From NCBI GenBank assembly GCA_034509425.1, contig JAVTVJ010000789.1, positions 372,001-436,000 on the forward strand: a stretch of DNA of 64,000 nucleotides, given 5' to 3'. Position numbers and translations under genes: made by a program. This stretch comes from Eopsaltria australis. Its lineage: Eukaryota; Chordata; Aves; Passeriformes; Petroicidae. Of the stretch, positions 27,201-39,200 are shown piece after piece. How positions within the stretch are numbered: the stretch's first letter is position 1; each line of letters opens with the position of its first letter. The notes beneath the pieces were generated by a model. The model ran no database searches. It saw only the letters and a program-made list of their open reading frames with translations, and had not been told where the DNA came from.

Positions 27201-30200
27201 GTACTGGGTAGTTATTATTAACTGTACTCTGGGCAGAAAATTACCAACATTGAAGTCTGAGCCCAATCTTCTGGTCACTAACTCCAGTTAGATTAATTCT
27301 TGGTCAATAATGCTAAATTCAGCACACACCTTTTGGGCAGCCTGGGAAGGAATGGAGTGAGAGGTGAGTGCAGTGGGCAGAGCCCTCCCACAGGCAGCAA
27401 GACAAGCCTCATAAATTAATTTTTTTGGTTTTATTCCTTCTCAAACGTTCTGAGGAGGCAGTTCCATAGACTTGGCCCTCCCCTGGACAGGTGATGCCTG
27501 TGTAGAAAGGTTTTTCACTGACCCCACAGGCCTGAAGGAGACCTTTAAGCAGAATTCCTGTCCCCAGGTTGCTCCAGTTGTGAGGAGGGCTGGACCCGTC
27601 TCACTGAAAACATGGACAAATATTAATTTCAACTTCCATCTGCAGGATCTTTGTTCACCATCTTAAAGATGTCTCTCAGAATTTGATACCCTGGGAGAAC
27701 AAAAAAATTGCCAAAAGCATTTTTGCTCTCCCCCCCCCAAAATGTCCCTGCTGTTTGCCCCTTGAGGTGTTTGCATTTTATTAATGAAGAGACAAGCAGA
27801 AGCATTTTGGGAGCATCACAAAGATAGGGAAGGTCATCAGTCAGTTGAAATGTGCATGTCCTTCTGTCCAGTTTTTGTGGTGAAATAGCACGGAGTGATC
27901 ACTGCTAATTAATATATCTGTTTGTGAGGCTGTAATAAATAGAGCCAACAAAAGTGAGGTGACAGAAAAGCAGCATGAAGAAAAAAACCCACTCCCAAAC
28001 CAGTAAGCTTCTGCTTTTCAGCTGGGAGAACTGCTATTAGTTTGGGTAATTGGGTTTTTTCACACCAAAATGAAGATTCAGGTGGTAAGAGAGCTGATTG
28101 ATGGAACACAGATAGCACTGCACTGTTTGCAGCCTGTTACACTTGAACACACACAATCTTTGTTGTTTTTTCCCCTCTTCCTTTTACTATTTTTTTTTTA
28201 AGTAGTAATATCTGAAGCAGTCCCCAATGGCAGCCTGCACATAGAGGGTAAAATCTGGAATTCCCTAATTTCTCCTGTTTCCTAATGAAAACTATTACTT
28301 GTACAAATACACATTTCTTTTCCCCTCATTTCAAACTGCAGGGGTTTTAAAGGGGTGCTTTTTGGTGCAGCCTCTGAAAGTTGGGGGTCCCCTGGTGATT
28401 GTGATCACAGCCTCACTGAAAACACTTTGCTTTCTTCGGGGTGGGTTGTTTTTTGGGCTTTTTTTTTTTTTTTCCCCCCATCAAATTAAGATTCTCATCA
28501 CTGAGCACGAAACACAGATTCGACAATGGAGCAGCTTCCTCTTTGTTAAAAACTCGCCGAGACTTTCGGAGTTGAAAGGCTGAGTAAATCCTGATATCTG
28601 AGGGGGTAAGCTCAGTGTTATTTCTTGTTTTTTAAGAGTGCTGTACTGGCGAGCTGCAAGCTGTCTGAACATTGCAGAGACCCTTTGGGAGCTCCATTGG
28701 TTTTCAGCAAGCCTTTGCATGCAGTGTGTTTGTACTGGCTGAAGACAGCGCATGGCTCTCTAAATAATTTACAAGTTGATTAATAGACTCACATGGGTAT
28801 AATTAGAAGAGGGAGAGACAGCAGCTACAGTAACGGGTACAGTGCTTGGGGGAACTGGAGACTTTATTTTTTTTAAAGAAACTTTCTAGGGTGCTGGGCG
28901 TTTGAAGATAAGTTGGGAAGAGCTCAGTGCCTCTTCTCTTTTGAAGTGGAAATAGGACAGTTTGAATCCGTCGAGTTTAATTTTTCACAAGCTTTAGGGG
29001 CCCTGCAGTGCAACTCCCTTTTTATTATTGAAAAAAAACTCTCCATTTTTCTTTCATTTTTCACACACATGCACGCACACACACACAGAGCCCAAACAGG
29101 AGCTAATAAACAAATCGATTTTCTGCTTTATTTTAAGTTAGTTTTGCAGCAATTCTGGCGATTCTGTACCTCCCCTAAATGTGCACCTCGCTCACAAATA
29201 CACTGTGTAAAGTTACAGAGATATTTATGAATACACCACACTTTAATTTATGCATTTTTAAGAAACCTTCACCTCTGTTTGACAATGCTTTTGAAGTAGC
29301 TCCGTTTTTCAAGTCAAACTTTTGACTTTTCCTCTGGGACCGCTACAAAGGTTTTTTTATGGAAAATAGGTAGCAGTCTTTTTCCTACCAGGAGAAAATT
29401 GGTGGTCAAGAGAACATAATAAAATCTAATATTTTTTATTTTCTGTTTTAGGTGGCCATATTTTTATATGAGATGCAAGGTTATAGAATAGAAAGTTTTA
29501 AATACAGACACATAGATTGTCATTTTCTTCCCTGAGCTTTACTTTTTCATGTGCTGGATCACTGCAAGGTGATAAATCAGAATTCCCTTTTCCTTTATTT
29601 GAAAATCTAGAATGTATTTTTCTTTATTCCACAATCCAAACTGGTGGATCTGTCTGGCAGAGCTGGAGTGAGCCTTGATCTACAATAACATTTTTAAAGC
29701 CCACCCCATGTAGGAGTAAAAACAAAGCAACCGAAAAATCCATCCTAAAAAGCCAACCCTGGAAGCCAGACCAGGCAAAATAAATGTGATTTGATTTAAA
29801 AGAGGAGTGCAGTTGTTTTCTGGAGCAATTTTGTTTATCAGTTCATGGATATGGTCCTGCCCATATGAACTGGTTTTGCAGTGATACTCACCATTCCTGC
29901 TGTTGCTGGAGGGTCAAAATTCCAATATTTGTGCCACAAACCCTCATGGATTTGAGTGAAGATGTGGCCCTTGGGCATTTGGGGCCTCGAGGTTGTCAGG
30001 GGCTCTTAAACAGCAAAGTACAATATCAGTGTGAAGTATTAATCTTTTATATTTGTATTGATCTTCATTGCTGACACTCATTTAAAATTTGGGGAAGTGG
30101 GGGCTTCCTTTCCTTTCCTTGCAGCCCTGTCTCCTCAGCAGAGGGCTGCTGACTTGAATTCTGTGTGGTTTTGAGTTTGGGATGAAGATTTCATGGGTGT

Positions 30201-33200
30201 TTTCATACAAAACCCAGAAGGAAAAGCACATTGTGTGTTGCCAGCATCCCCTTTAATTGGGGTTTAACATAAAATTCTGGGTTTGGCTCTGTTTCATGGG
30301 GCCTGTATGAAACAGACTTTTTAAATAACAAGCAAAATATTAAACAGCTTCTGTGTATCCTTTTATATTTTTTAATGTGCCTTTAATGAGGCTGGGAGGT
30401 GTCAGGAGAAGGGAAGACACGGGACTGGGCAGGATCCATCCCACTCTTGGGCATCCCTGGTAGGGATGAGGAACCCCAGAGCCTCCTCCCCTCTCATCCC
30501 ATGGGGAACCAGGATTTGGTGGAAAAAGCCAAGATGTTTTTCACCATGTTTATCAGACCAATTTATTCTCTCTTTTTAAAATATTATCACTGTCAGAAAG
30601 GGTTTGTAGGTCATGTCGTGCACTGTGTTCTTCAGTAGAGCTGAACTTTAAGAAATAAGAAGGAAATGGGAGCTTGGTTGATCATGGAAATGATGACTCC
30701 AATGAGATTGAAGTATAGTTGCTCTCTCTGTCCAACTGTAGTCTCCCTGTGGAAGCCAAAGGAGTAAAAAGAAATACAAATACACATTTTGTTACTGGTT
30801 TTAGAAACTTTCAGGATAGACACATCCCTGTGAGGTAGCTCAGCTTTTGTCTCCCAGACAGGTAAACTGAGGCAGGAAACCTTGAGCCCTGCCACAGTCA
30901 GGGAGTGTGGATGGGAACCCAGATTGTGGATGCTGACCTTGGAGCCAGCCCCTGCATCTCCCTGGGTTCCCTGGAAGCCAGGGCCATTGGGCAAATCCAT
31001 GGAAAACAACACAGAGGCCATTTTTAGGGGGGAAAAAGCATCTTGTTTTCATGCTGGATACTCGGTTTGGACTGAATTTCCTTTGCTGCTAACAGGTAAA
31101 GTGTAAGGGCTGCAATCTCATCACTAAATGTGATCAGATGTAGATTCCTGGATCTCTGCCTTGATCCCTGTGAGGAAGCATTTCCTCTCCTTTAACAGGC
31201 ATTTCTGAAAGTCTTCATTTATCCTGTATCATCTGATTTATGATGATTATATGATCGATAATTTGGGATCACACCTGCTTTAGAAATACTATAATTTCCA
31301 CTTTAACACAGCTAATTCCTATTTTAAATGAGCAAAAACCTAAAAAAAATTATAAAAGCAAGGAAAGACTGGTTTTAATATGGTCTAACAAGCTGAAATA
31401 TTTTAAAGGTGGAAATTAAATATTTTATCGCATTGTTTATTTTGCTGTATTAAAAGAATGACTCCGATTGTCACAGAAACCCTTCTCAGCAGTGTGAAAC
31501 GAGCGAGTGGATTGGGATTTCTGTAGGAACGATGCCTTTGATGGATCACCGTGCTCACAAACCCGCGGCGGCGGTGTTTGCCGTTCCTTCTTCAAACCCC
31601 ACAAAACCGGGGATGCTCTCAGTGTTTCCGTGGCAGCCGGGCGCTGCCGGGGCTCCAGGAGGGCTCGGCAGGGTGCGGAGCGGGCGCGTTTGGCCCGGCT
31701 TCGGCTCTCCCCGAATTCCCGGCGTTCGGCGGCGCCGCGGCCGCTGCTGCCCGCGGGGCGGGGACCGGCTGCGCTTCCGACACTGACCGCGCGGGGGCGA
31801 CAGAGAACAGCCAACGGCGGCCGGGACCCCCGGGACAGCCCGGGACAGCTCTGGATCCACCGGGACAGCCCGGGATAGCTCTGGATCCACCGGGACAGCC
31901 CGGGACAGCCCGGGATAGCTCTGGATCCACCGGGACAGCCCGGGACAGCCCGGGATAGCTCTGGATCCACCGGGACAGACCGGGATAGCCCGGGATAGCT
32001 CTGGATCCACCGGGACAGCCCGGGATAGCCCGGGATAGCTCTGGATCCACCGGGACAGCCCGGGACAGCCCGGGATAGCTCTGGATCCCCCGGGACAACC
32101 CGGGACAGCTCTGGATCCACCGGGACAGCCCGGGATAGCTCTGGATCCACCGGGGCAGACCGGGACAGCCCGGGATAGCTCTGGATCCACCGGGACAGCC
32201 CGGGATAGCTCTGGATCCACCGGGACAGCCCGGGACAGCTCTGGATCCACCGGGACAGCCCGGGACAGCTCTGGATCCCCCGGGACAGCCCGGGACAGCT
32301 CTGGATCCACCGGGACAGCCCGGGACAGCTCTGGATAGCTCTGGATCCACCGGGACAGCCCGGGACAGCCCGGGACAGCTCTGGATCCACCGGGACAGGC
32401 CGGGACAGCCCGGGATAGCTCTGGATCCACCGGGACAGCCCGGGACAGCTCTGGATCCACCGGGACAGCCCGGGATAGCTCTGGATCCCCCGCGACAACC
32501 CGGGACAGCTCTGGATCCACCGGGACAGCCCGGGACAGCTCTGGATCCACCGGGACAGCCCGGGATAGCTCTGGATCCACCGGGACAGCCCGGGATAGCT
32601 CTGGATCCACCGGGGCAGACCGGAACAGCCCGGGATAGCTCTGGATCCACCGGGACAGCCCGGGATAGCTCTGGATCCACCGGGACAGCCCGGGACAGCT
32701 CTGGATCCACCGGGACAGCCCGGGATAGCTCTGGATCCACCGGGACAGCCCGGGACAGCCCGGGACAGCCCGGGATAGCTCTGGATCCCCCGGGACAGCC
32801 CGGGACAGCTCTGGATACACCGGGGCAGACCGGGATAGCTCTGGATCCACCGGGACAGACCGGGATAGCTCTGGATCCACCGGGGCAGCCCGGGACAGCT
32901 CTGGATCCACCGGGACAGCCCGGGACAGCCCGGGATAGCTCTGGATCCCCCGGGACAGCCCGGGATAGCTCTGGATCCCCTGGGACAACCCGAGATACCT
33001 CTGGATCCCCCGGGATCCTTCGGAACAGCCCGGGACAACCCTGGGATCCTGCAAGATCCTGCGGGACCGCGGGGTTGGAGACCCCCGGGACAACCCCGGG
33101 ATCCTGCGGGGATGGAGACCCTCGGGACAACTGCAGGACCCGCCGGGATCCTGCCGGACCGCGGAGCTGGAGACTCCCGGGACTCCCCGGCACCTCCGGG

Positions 33201-36200
33201 GTTCTGCGGGACCGCGGGGCTGAGACCCCCGGGACCCTCCTGCACCCCTCAGGTACGCGGGGTTGGAGACCCCCGGGACAGCTCCGGGACCCTCCGGGCC
33301 GCGGGGCCGGAGCCCCCTGGACTCCCCAGGACCCTCTGGATGCGTGGGCTCGGAGCCTCCCGGGATTTCCCCCGCGGGCGTGCGGAGCCAGAGCCCCCGG
33401 AGCCTTCCCGGAGGAGCCGATCCCGCTCTCCTGGCTCCAGCGAGGCAGAGCCCGGTGTTTTCCTGCCGGTGCCCGGTGTTTTCCTGCCGGTGCCCGGTGT
33501 TTTCCTGCCGGTGCCGCTGCAGAGCTCTCGGCCGGGTGTTTATTTACGGTCCCCGAGCCCGTCCTCAGCCACCGGCGGCTCGCAGGATTAGCCTAAATTA
33601 TCGATCAGCCCACGCCATGGTAAATCACTGCTAAATCATTCTCAAACACATTAAAAACCAATTTATACAATCTCAATCGATACAGTCTCCGAGGACCTTA
33701 ATGTGGGCGAGAAAACAGAGTGGAAAAGGCCAATTACTCATTGTGAATCATGCAGAGATTCTAGAGCAATAAAATAAGGAAATCTCATGCTAAATTTGGG
33801 ATTTCCTGGACAATTCAGGGAAGTAGCCTTTGGCAGCAGCTTATACTCAGGACAAGATGTTAGCTGTCAGCTACTGGGATCAAGCCTCAGGCATCTGAAT
33901 TAGCTCTGAAAGTCTTCAGACCTTGCTGAAAAAAAATCTCTATAAGCAGCATAAAGCATAGATGGACAGTATTGTCAAAAGGACCTTTCAGAGCACAAAG
34001 CTGGCAGAATTTGTATCTGTAAATGCGTTTATGCTGTACTTAGAATTGGGGTTTTATAGGTTTGGAGGAGTGAGTCGATATCCTTCAAAAAGGGGGAATA
34101 CATGGAGGAGGGATCAATTTAAATATGATAATTGCACAGCTTGGAGCACTGACAGCATTGAAGTTATTGGAGAATAGTGCCCTGTAATCTCTCAAGTGGT
34201 GTTTTTCCCTTTCAGGCTGTGCCTTTAATGTTCTGTTACTTTTGTCTGGAGCAGATGGTGTGATTTTGTAACTGATTGCCTGATTTTGTAACTGATTGCC
34301 TGATCCGGGTTTCCATTAGTCCTGCAGATCCATGGATTGGGGGAAGAGCTGATAGGCCACGCTCCTGTGAGCTTCATGAGGATGTATCTCTCATGAGAAG
34401 TACCTGATCCCTGTGAAAACCTTTGAAGTTCTGAGAAGTAAATTTATTTTTTAAATGTTCTGCTGGGAAGTGCTGATTGGGAGCCCTGGAGATGGAAAAT
34501 CTCTGTCCACACAGCAGTTCCAGCACAAAGAGCAGCACTGTAAACCTCAGTTCCCTGTCCCCTGAAATGATTATATCAATTTTGAGATCCACAGCTGCCA
34601 ATTCAGGGGTGTAGTCCTGATCATTAACATGGTGAAGACAGGCTGGGAGATGAAGGAGACACAGAGTGTGGGGTTAGGCATGAACAAGTTACATTTCCAT
34701 CTGGAGCTGGTTGTGGCCTCATTCTGCTGCTGTTCCGTGCCTGGGGGTCACTGTCATCCTGGCCCACAGCTGGTTTATGATGCTCTCAGGAATCTCTGCA
34801 GCTCAGTGGCTCTGCAGCTTTGCTTCTGAGGGGTGAATTTTGCTCCTGTGCCTTGATTTCTCTCCCTAATAGAGACGTGCTCCCACCTTGCCTAGCCTGG
34901 ATATCTCTTTGCGGCAGCACATTGTAATTTTTACAAGAAACTTACCTTTGGACTTCTCTAATGATAAAGTAAAATCTCTCTCGAGTCTCATTCCCCCAAC
35001 TTTCAGAGTTGAAAACTCACACGAGCTGATGTTGAAAAGGAATTGATTATTCAAAGCTCTTGTGCTTCATAATCTCCTTAAAACATGTAGATTGACTGTC
35101 TCATCAGGAAGGCTCTATATTTTACTTTGCTATATGCCCACTGGGTCGTGTGCTTAAGGCCAGGAGACCTCTGGCTAGTTCCTCACAGGCTCTGTGCCCC
35201 TCCAATTACAGGTTATTAATTTGCCTTCCATTCCAGAGACAGTTCCACATGAGTGAGAAGGAATTCTGTACCGCAGAGTTCTTCATTACCTACTCCGTCT
35301 GTACTACAAAATAAGAATAATACCGATTTTTTTTCTCTCTCTCTCTCTCTTTTTTTTTTCCTTCCTTCCCTCTGGTCTGTGGAAGATGTTTTACAGTTTT
35401 AATGCAGCTGTTTTAAGTGTGACTGTTCCTGTTCAAGGGCAGCTGATGTACTTTGTAATGCCACCGAGCAGCCAACAAGCTCTGTTCCCCCATTGTGTTG
35501 AAGTGATAGGTATGTTTGCTAATCAAGAGGAGAGCAGAGCTTGCTGTCTGACTTGTTTATGTTTTATTTCTCACCATCAAGCTTTAGAGGGAGGCACAGA
35601 AAGTATGTGAGCATCTATATTATTCAGTGATGTATACGTGTGCACTGGGTGTTGCTGATGCCTTGCAGTCACTCCTGGCTGAAGGGAGAGAGGTGTCAGG
35701 TGTCCCCAGCATCCCTCAGAACACCCCAAACCTGGCATGGAGTTAGATAAACTATTCATTAACTATCACTGCATCTCAGTTTTTTTGCCCCTTGTGTGAT
35801 TGCTTCAGTTTTGTTCCAAAATAGTGCCCGCAGTGGAGGATTTTGACCATCAGGGTTCACAGAAGGCCTGTGGGAAGTTCTCAGACCCAGGAGATGCCCC
35901 AGGTTCCCATCACAATTGCTTTTTCATTTCCTCACAGGCTGCAGTGTTTCTCCTTCCCCTGTGAAGGATGGAAGCAATCTGGCACTGGGGAATCTCCCAG
36001 GTTCTGCTGGGAGCTCAACAGCACAGGAGATCCATCTTTCTGTGCCATTCCTGGGCCTTTCAGGCTCTGCCCTGATCCCCTGGAAATCAACTCTGGCAGA
36101 ATCCTACTCCATTTTTACTCATGGGTTTGTAAGCTTTATTCCAATTCCTCACAAAACTGTCTTGAGCATTCTGAAATTAAAAAATAAAATGGTGTTGTTT

Positions 36201-39200
36201 GGCATCTCTGTAAATCCATGTCAATGATTCCAGTAGGAATTGTCATAAAATAACACACGTGAAGAAAGTTTAGTGCTGCAGCCAGAAACTGGTGGCTATG
36301 GGAAAATTCCACTGCTCTTTGTATGGAATGCATTTTTGGGAAATGTTTGTTTGGGTTTTTTTTTATTCCTGCTAGGATGTGTTGGGTTTGTATGAATTCT
36401 TGTAAGCTGGAGGGTGGGGAGAGAACTGCCCTGGTCAGAGCACTGAGATTCTCCTGTTGTCCCTCCCATGCCTGCCTGCAGCTCAGCTCTTGCATAGGGA
36501 GGCTTCCACCTGTTAAAATTCCTTCCTGCTGCTGCGCTATTGTACAGTTAATTTTATGAATCCCATTTTCATCAGAACACCCAGTTTTTGCATTGTCATT
36601 TTGCTCTTTGTCAAGTGTGTGGGTTTATTCCATTCCTTTTTTTCCCCCTCCTTTCAGCAGATGGAGAATATTACTCTCTTTAACTTGTTCTTTTATAATA
36701 TGAAGTGGATATCCTCAATTAATACACTAATCTGTTTTCTAATTAATTCCCTGTGGTTTTCCTCCCTTTTTGCTGGTACACTGAATCCTGAGTGCAGTTC
36801 TGTAAACTCAATAATTTGATTATTTAAAGGGGAAGCCATGAATTTCACGATGGAGGTGCAATGTTAAATTCCAGGGAGCAAATGGATTCTATTATTGCAG
36901 TTTAAAACCTGCTTGTTCCCGGGGTAGAACTGTGCACTGCTAATAATTCACTCTGCTAAAATCCAGGCAGATTGCTGTCAGCTTGTCCTGAAGAGAAGTG
37001 CAGTGCTGGAAATCTGACACATACACTCTCCTACAAGCACTTGTTGTTGTATTTTTGTATGCAGATGTGATGGCAGGGTGAGCATCAAAACATCAAGCTG
37101 CCATGATGGGGATTTATGTAGCAATTTCTCTCTCTTGTTTTCAGTAGAGGCACTGCTGTATCAGACAGATGAAGGGAAGGGGCTCTCCTGGCTGCTTGGG
37201 AGTTGGTTTGGCTGCTGCTTTGGGAAGCAGCTCCAGGTGATTCTGTTGTCCTTTCTTTGGGGTTGTTGGACACTGAGCCCAAGACATGGCAACAATCATT
37301 GGAAAATCTGTATTCACTCTCATTAAACTGAATAATTTAATTCTGAACACACCCTCTGCTCCCAAAGAAGAAAAAAAAAACCCTGAAGTTTAAGTATCTT
37401 AATTGAAATACTTTACTTTATAAAATATTTAGTGAATATCTAGTGAAAAAGTGCTGGTTTCTTCCTTTCCGCTGTGTCCCACTAAATAGAATTTTGAAAG
37501 CTCCACAGTAGTTGCAATCCCAGTCAGCATCTTGCTGATGTTCTCTCTTGCCCTAAAGAAAAATAATAATAATTGAGGAAAAAGAGCTTTTAGCTCTAAA
37601 ATTAGGGGTTCGTCAACGCAGTAGTTAAGGTTGTTGAAATTAATTTTGAAAATTATTGCCAGTTATAGAATCTTCAAGCCTTTGTGTAGATTGGAGCAGT
37701 AGCACACGCAGCCTGTTGTGGCAGAGCCATCATCACCTGCTGAGTTCAATGCACAATGCTCAGAAATTCTCTTCCTGTTCCAGGATTCCTTTCCCTCAGC
37801 TCGGGTCATTGTTTTTTGCATTCTGATAAGATTGTGTCACACACATCACTGTGACATCAGTCCAGTGTGGCTGAGAGGAAAAAGCACATTGCAAAATTAT
37901 GTGGGCACCAGGTTCCACCAAATCCTTGCTTTGTGAGTTCCTTGTGAGTTTGAGGTTTCCATGGCAGTAAATATGCAGAAACCAGCAATGCCCAATGCCA
38001 ATCAATCATAAATGGGAATAACTGTGTGGTTTGGTTCCAGCAGGACTGGTGAGCATCTCCCTTCAGTGCAGACTCAGCACACAGAATAAATGTCACCTTT
38101 TTCCTCCTCTGCAGTGCCAGACAACCTTGTCCTGAAGCTACTGACAGAACGCCTGAGTGCCCTGGACTGCCTGACCAATGGCTGGGTGCTCTCTGGCTTC
38201 CCCAGGGACGTGGAGCAGGGAGAGCAGCTGCAAAAAGCACAGATTAACCCCAACAGGTGAGAGAGAAATCCAGCCATCACACTGTGATAGATCTGAAACA
38301 TTTCTTTGTGGAAGGATACAGACCTTCATTGCCATCGTTTGTGCTGTTGCATCTTATTTATTGCTTCCTTAGCAAGGAGAGGGGTCCTGCTCCAGGAGAG
38401 TAGGAAATAGAGCCTGGCCTGACAAATGCTCCAGATGGCCAAACTGTGGGAGAGAGAAGAGGTTTGTTGTTCTGGTTATTTGTTTGAGTTGCCTCTAAAG
38501 CCAAACCATAAGAAAAGGATTACAGTTAGGATTATATGAGGAGATGTATTTTATTTGCAGCAGGAGGGGGGGATCTACGTCTTCTTTCTTCAGCATTGAC
38601 ATAATACCATGGAAATATATTGGTATTGCAAGGAGCTCATTATGAGACTTTTGGGTTTTGTGAAATAATTAAAAACAACATGAGAATTACATTTTATTTG
38701 AGCTGTAATGAATTGTTCAGAAATGTAATATGAGAGACATCAGCATCCAAAGAGGACTGTTACGAGTGCCAAGCAAATAAAATAGAGTTACTTTTCACAG
38801 CTGGTCCAAAGGTGCTGAGGATTTAAAGTGCTGGTGCACTCATCAGAGCTGAGAGGTTTTTCCATTCCCTTCCCTGGTTCTGTCCATCCCCCAGGCTGGC
38901 ACAGTGGCCATTCCAAAGGCAAACATTGGAAATTTGTCATCCTTCTGCTTCCGAGGAAGGTGTTCTTACCTAAAAAGTGCTGGCAGGAGAGGTGCACTAC
39001 CCACATCAATGTTTAATTTGGCAAAGTTACTTTTCCTGTGTGGTTGCCCTGGATCCCCTCCTGTACAGGGATAGGAGAAGGATGGAAAGGGTGAGTTGGG
39101 GAGGGAATAGAGGGCAGTGCAGAGGGAGGGAGCTGCCAGGCATCCATCAAGGACTGAAAAGGGAAAGCGTGTGAAAACAGCAGCAACTTTATTTATCCAA

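Larger units (their letters stand above)
23829..38114 (+). other. AK8: AK8 intron, 14.3 kb
   Basis: GTAGGG donor at 23829 and CTGCAG acceptor ending at 38114. It contains copy 2 of repeat pair B, a CA-rich run (29062-29088), candidate conserved non-coding stretches (28480-29400, 31395-31560, 33585-33960 and 35060-35320), the GC-rich minisatellite block (31550-33580) and a CT tract (35327-35373). No exon of AK8 or of another gene is supportable inside it. Confidence 0.85.

Noticed and set aside
31831..33010. CRISPR-like array
   Set aside because: Direct repeats of 30 bp without unique spacers, in a vertebrate intron. It is a minisatellite.
31437..33245. Very long minus-strand open frames (512-602 codons) as collagen-like protein genes
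   Set aside because: They exist in all three frames at once because the decamer satellite contains no minus-strand stop. They encode only the repeat and low-complexity flanks, and no family domain is visible.
33075..33634. Plus-strand open frames (123-173 codons) starting METPGT or METLGT
   Set aside because: All three frames are open in GC-rich tandem repeat. The repeated Met start is part of the repeat unit, so this is a composition effect.
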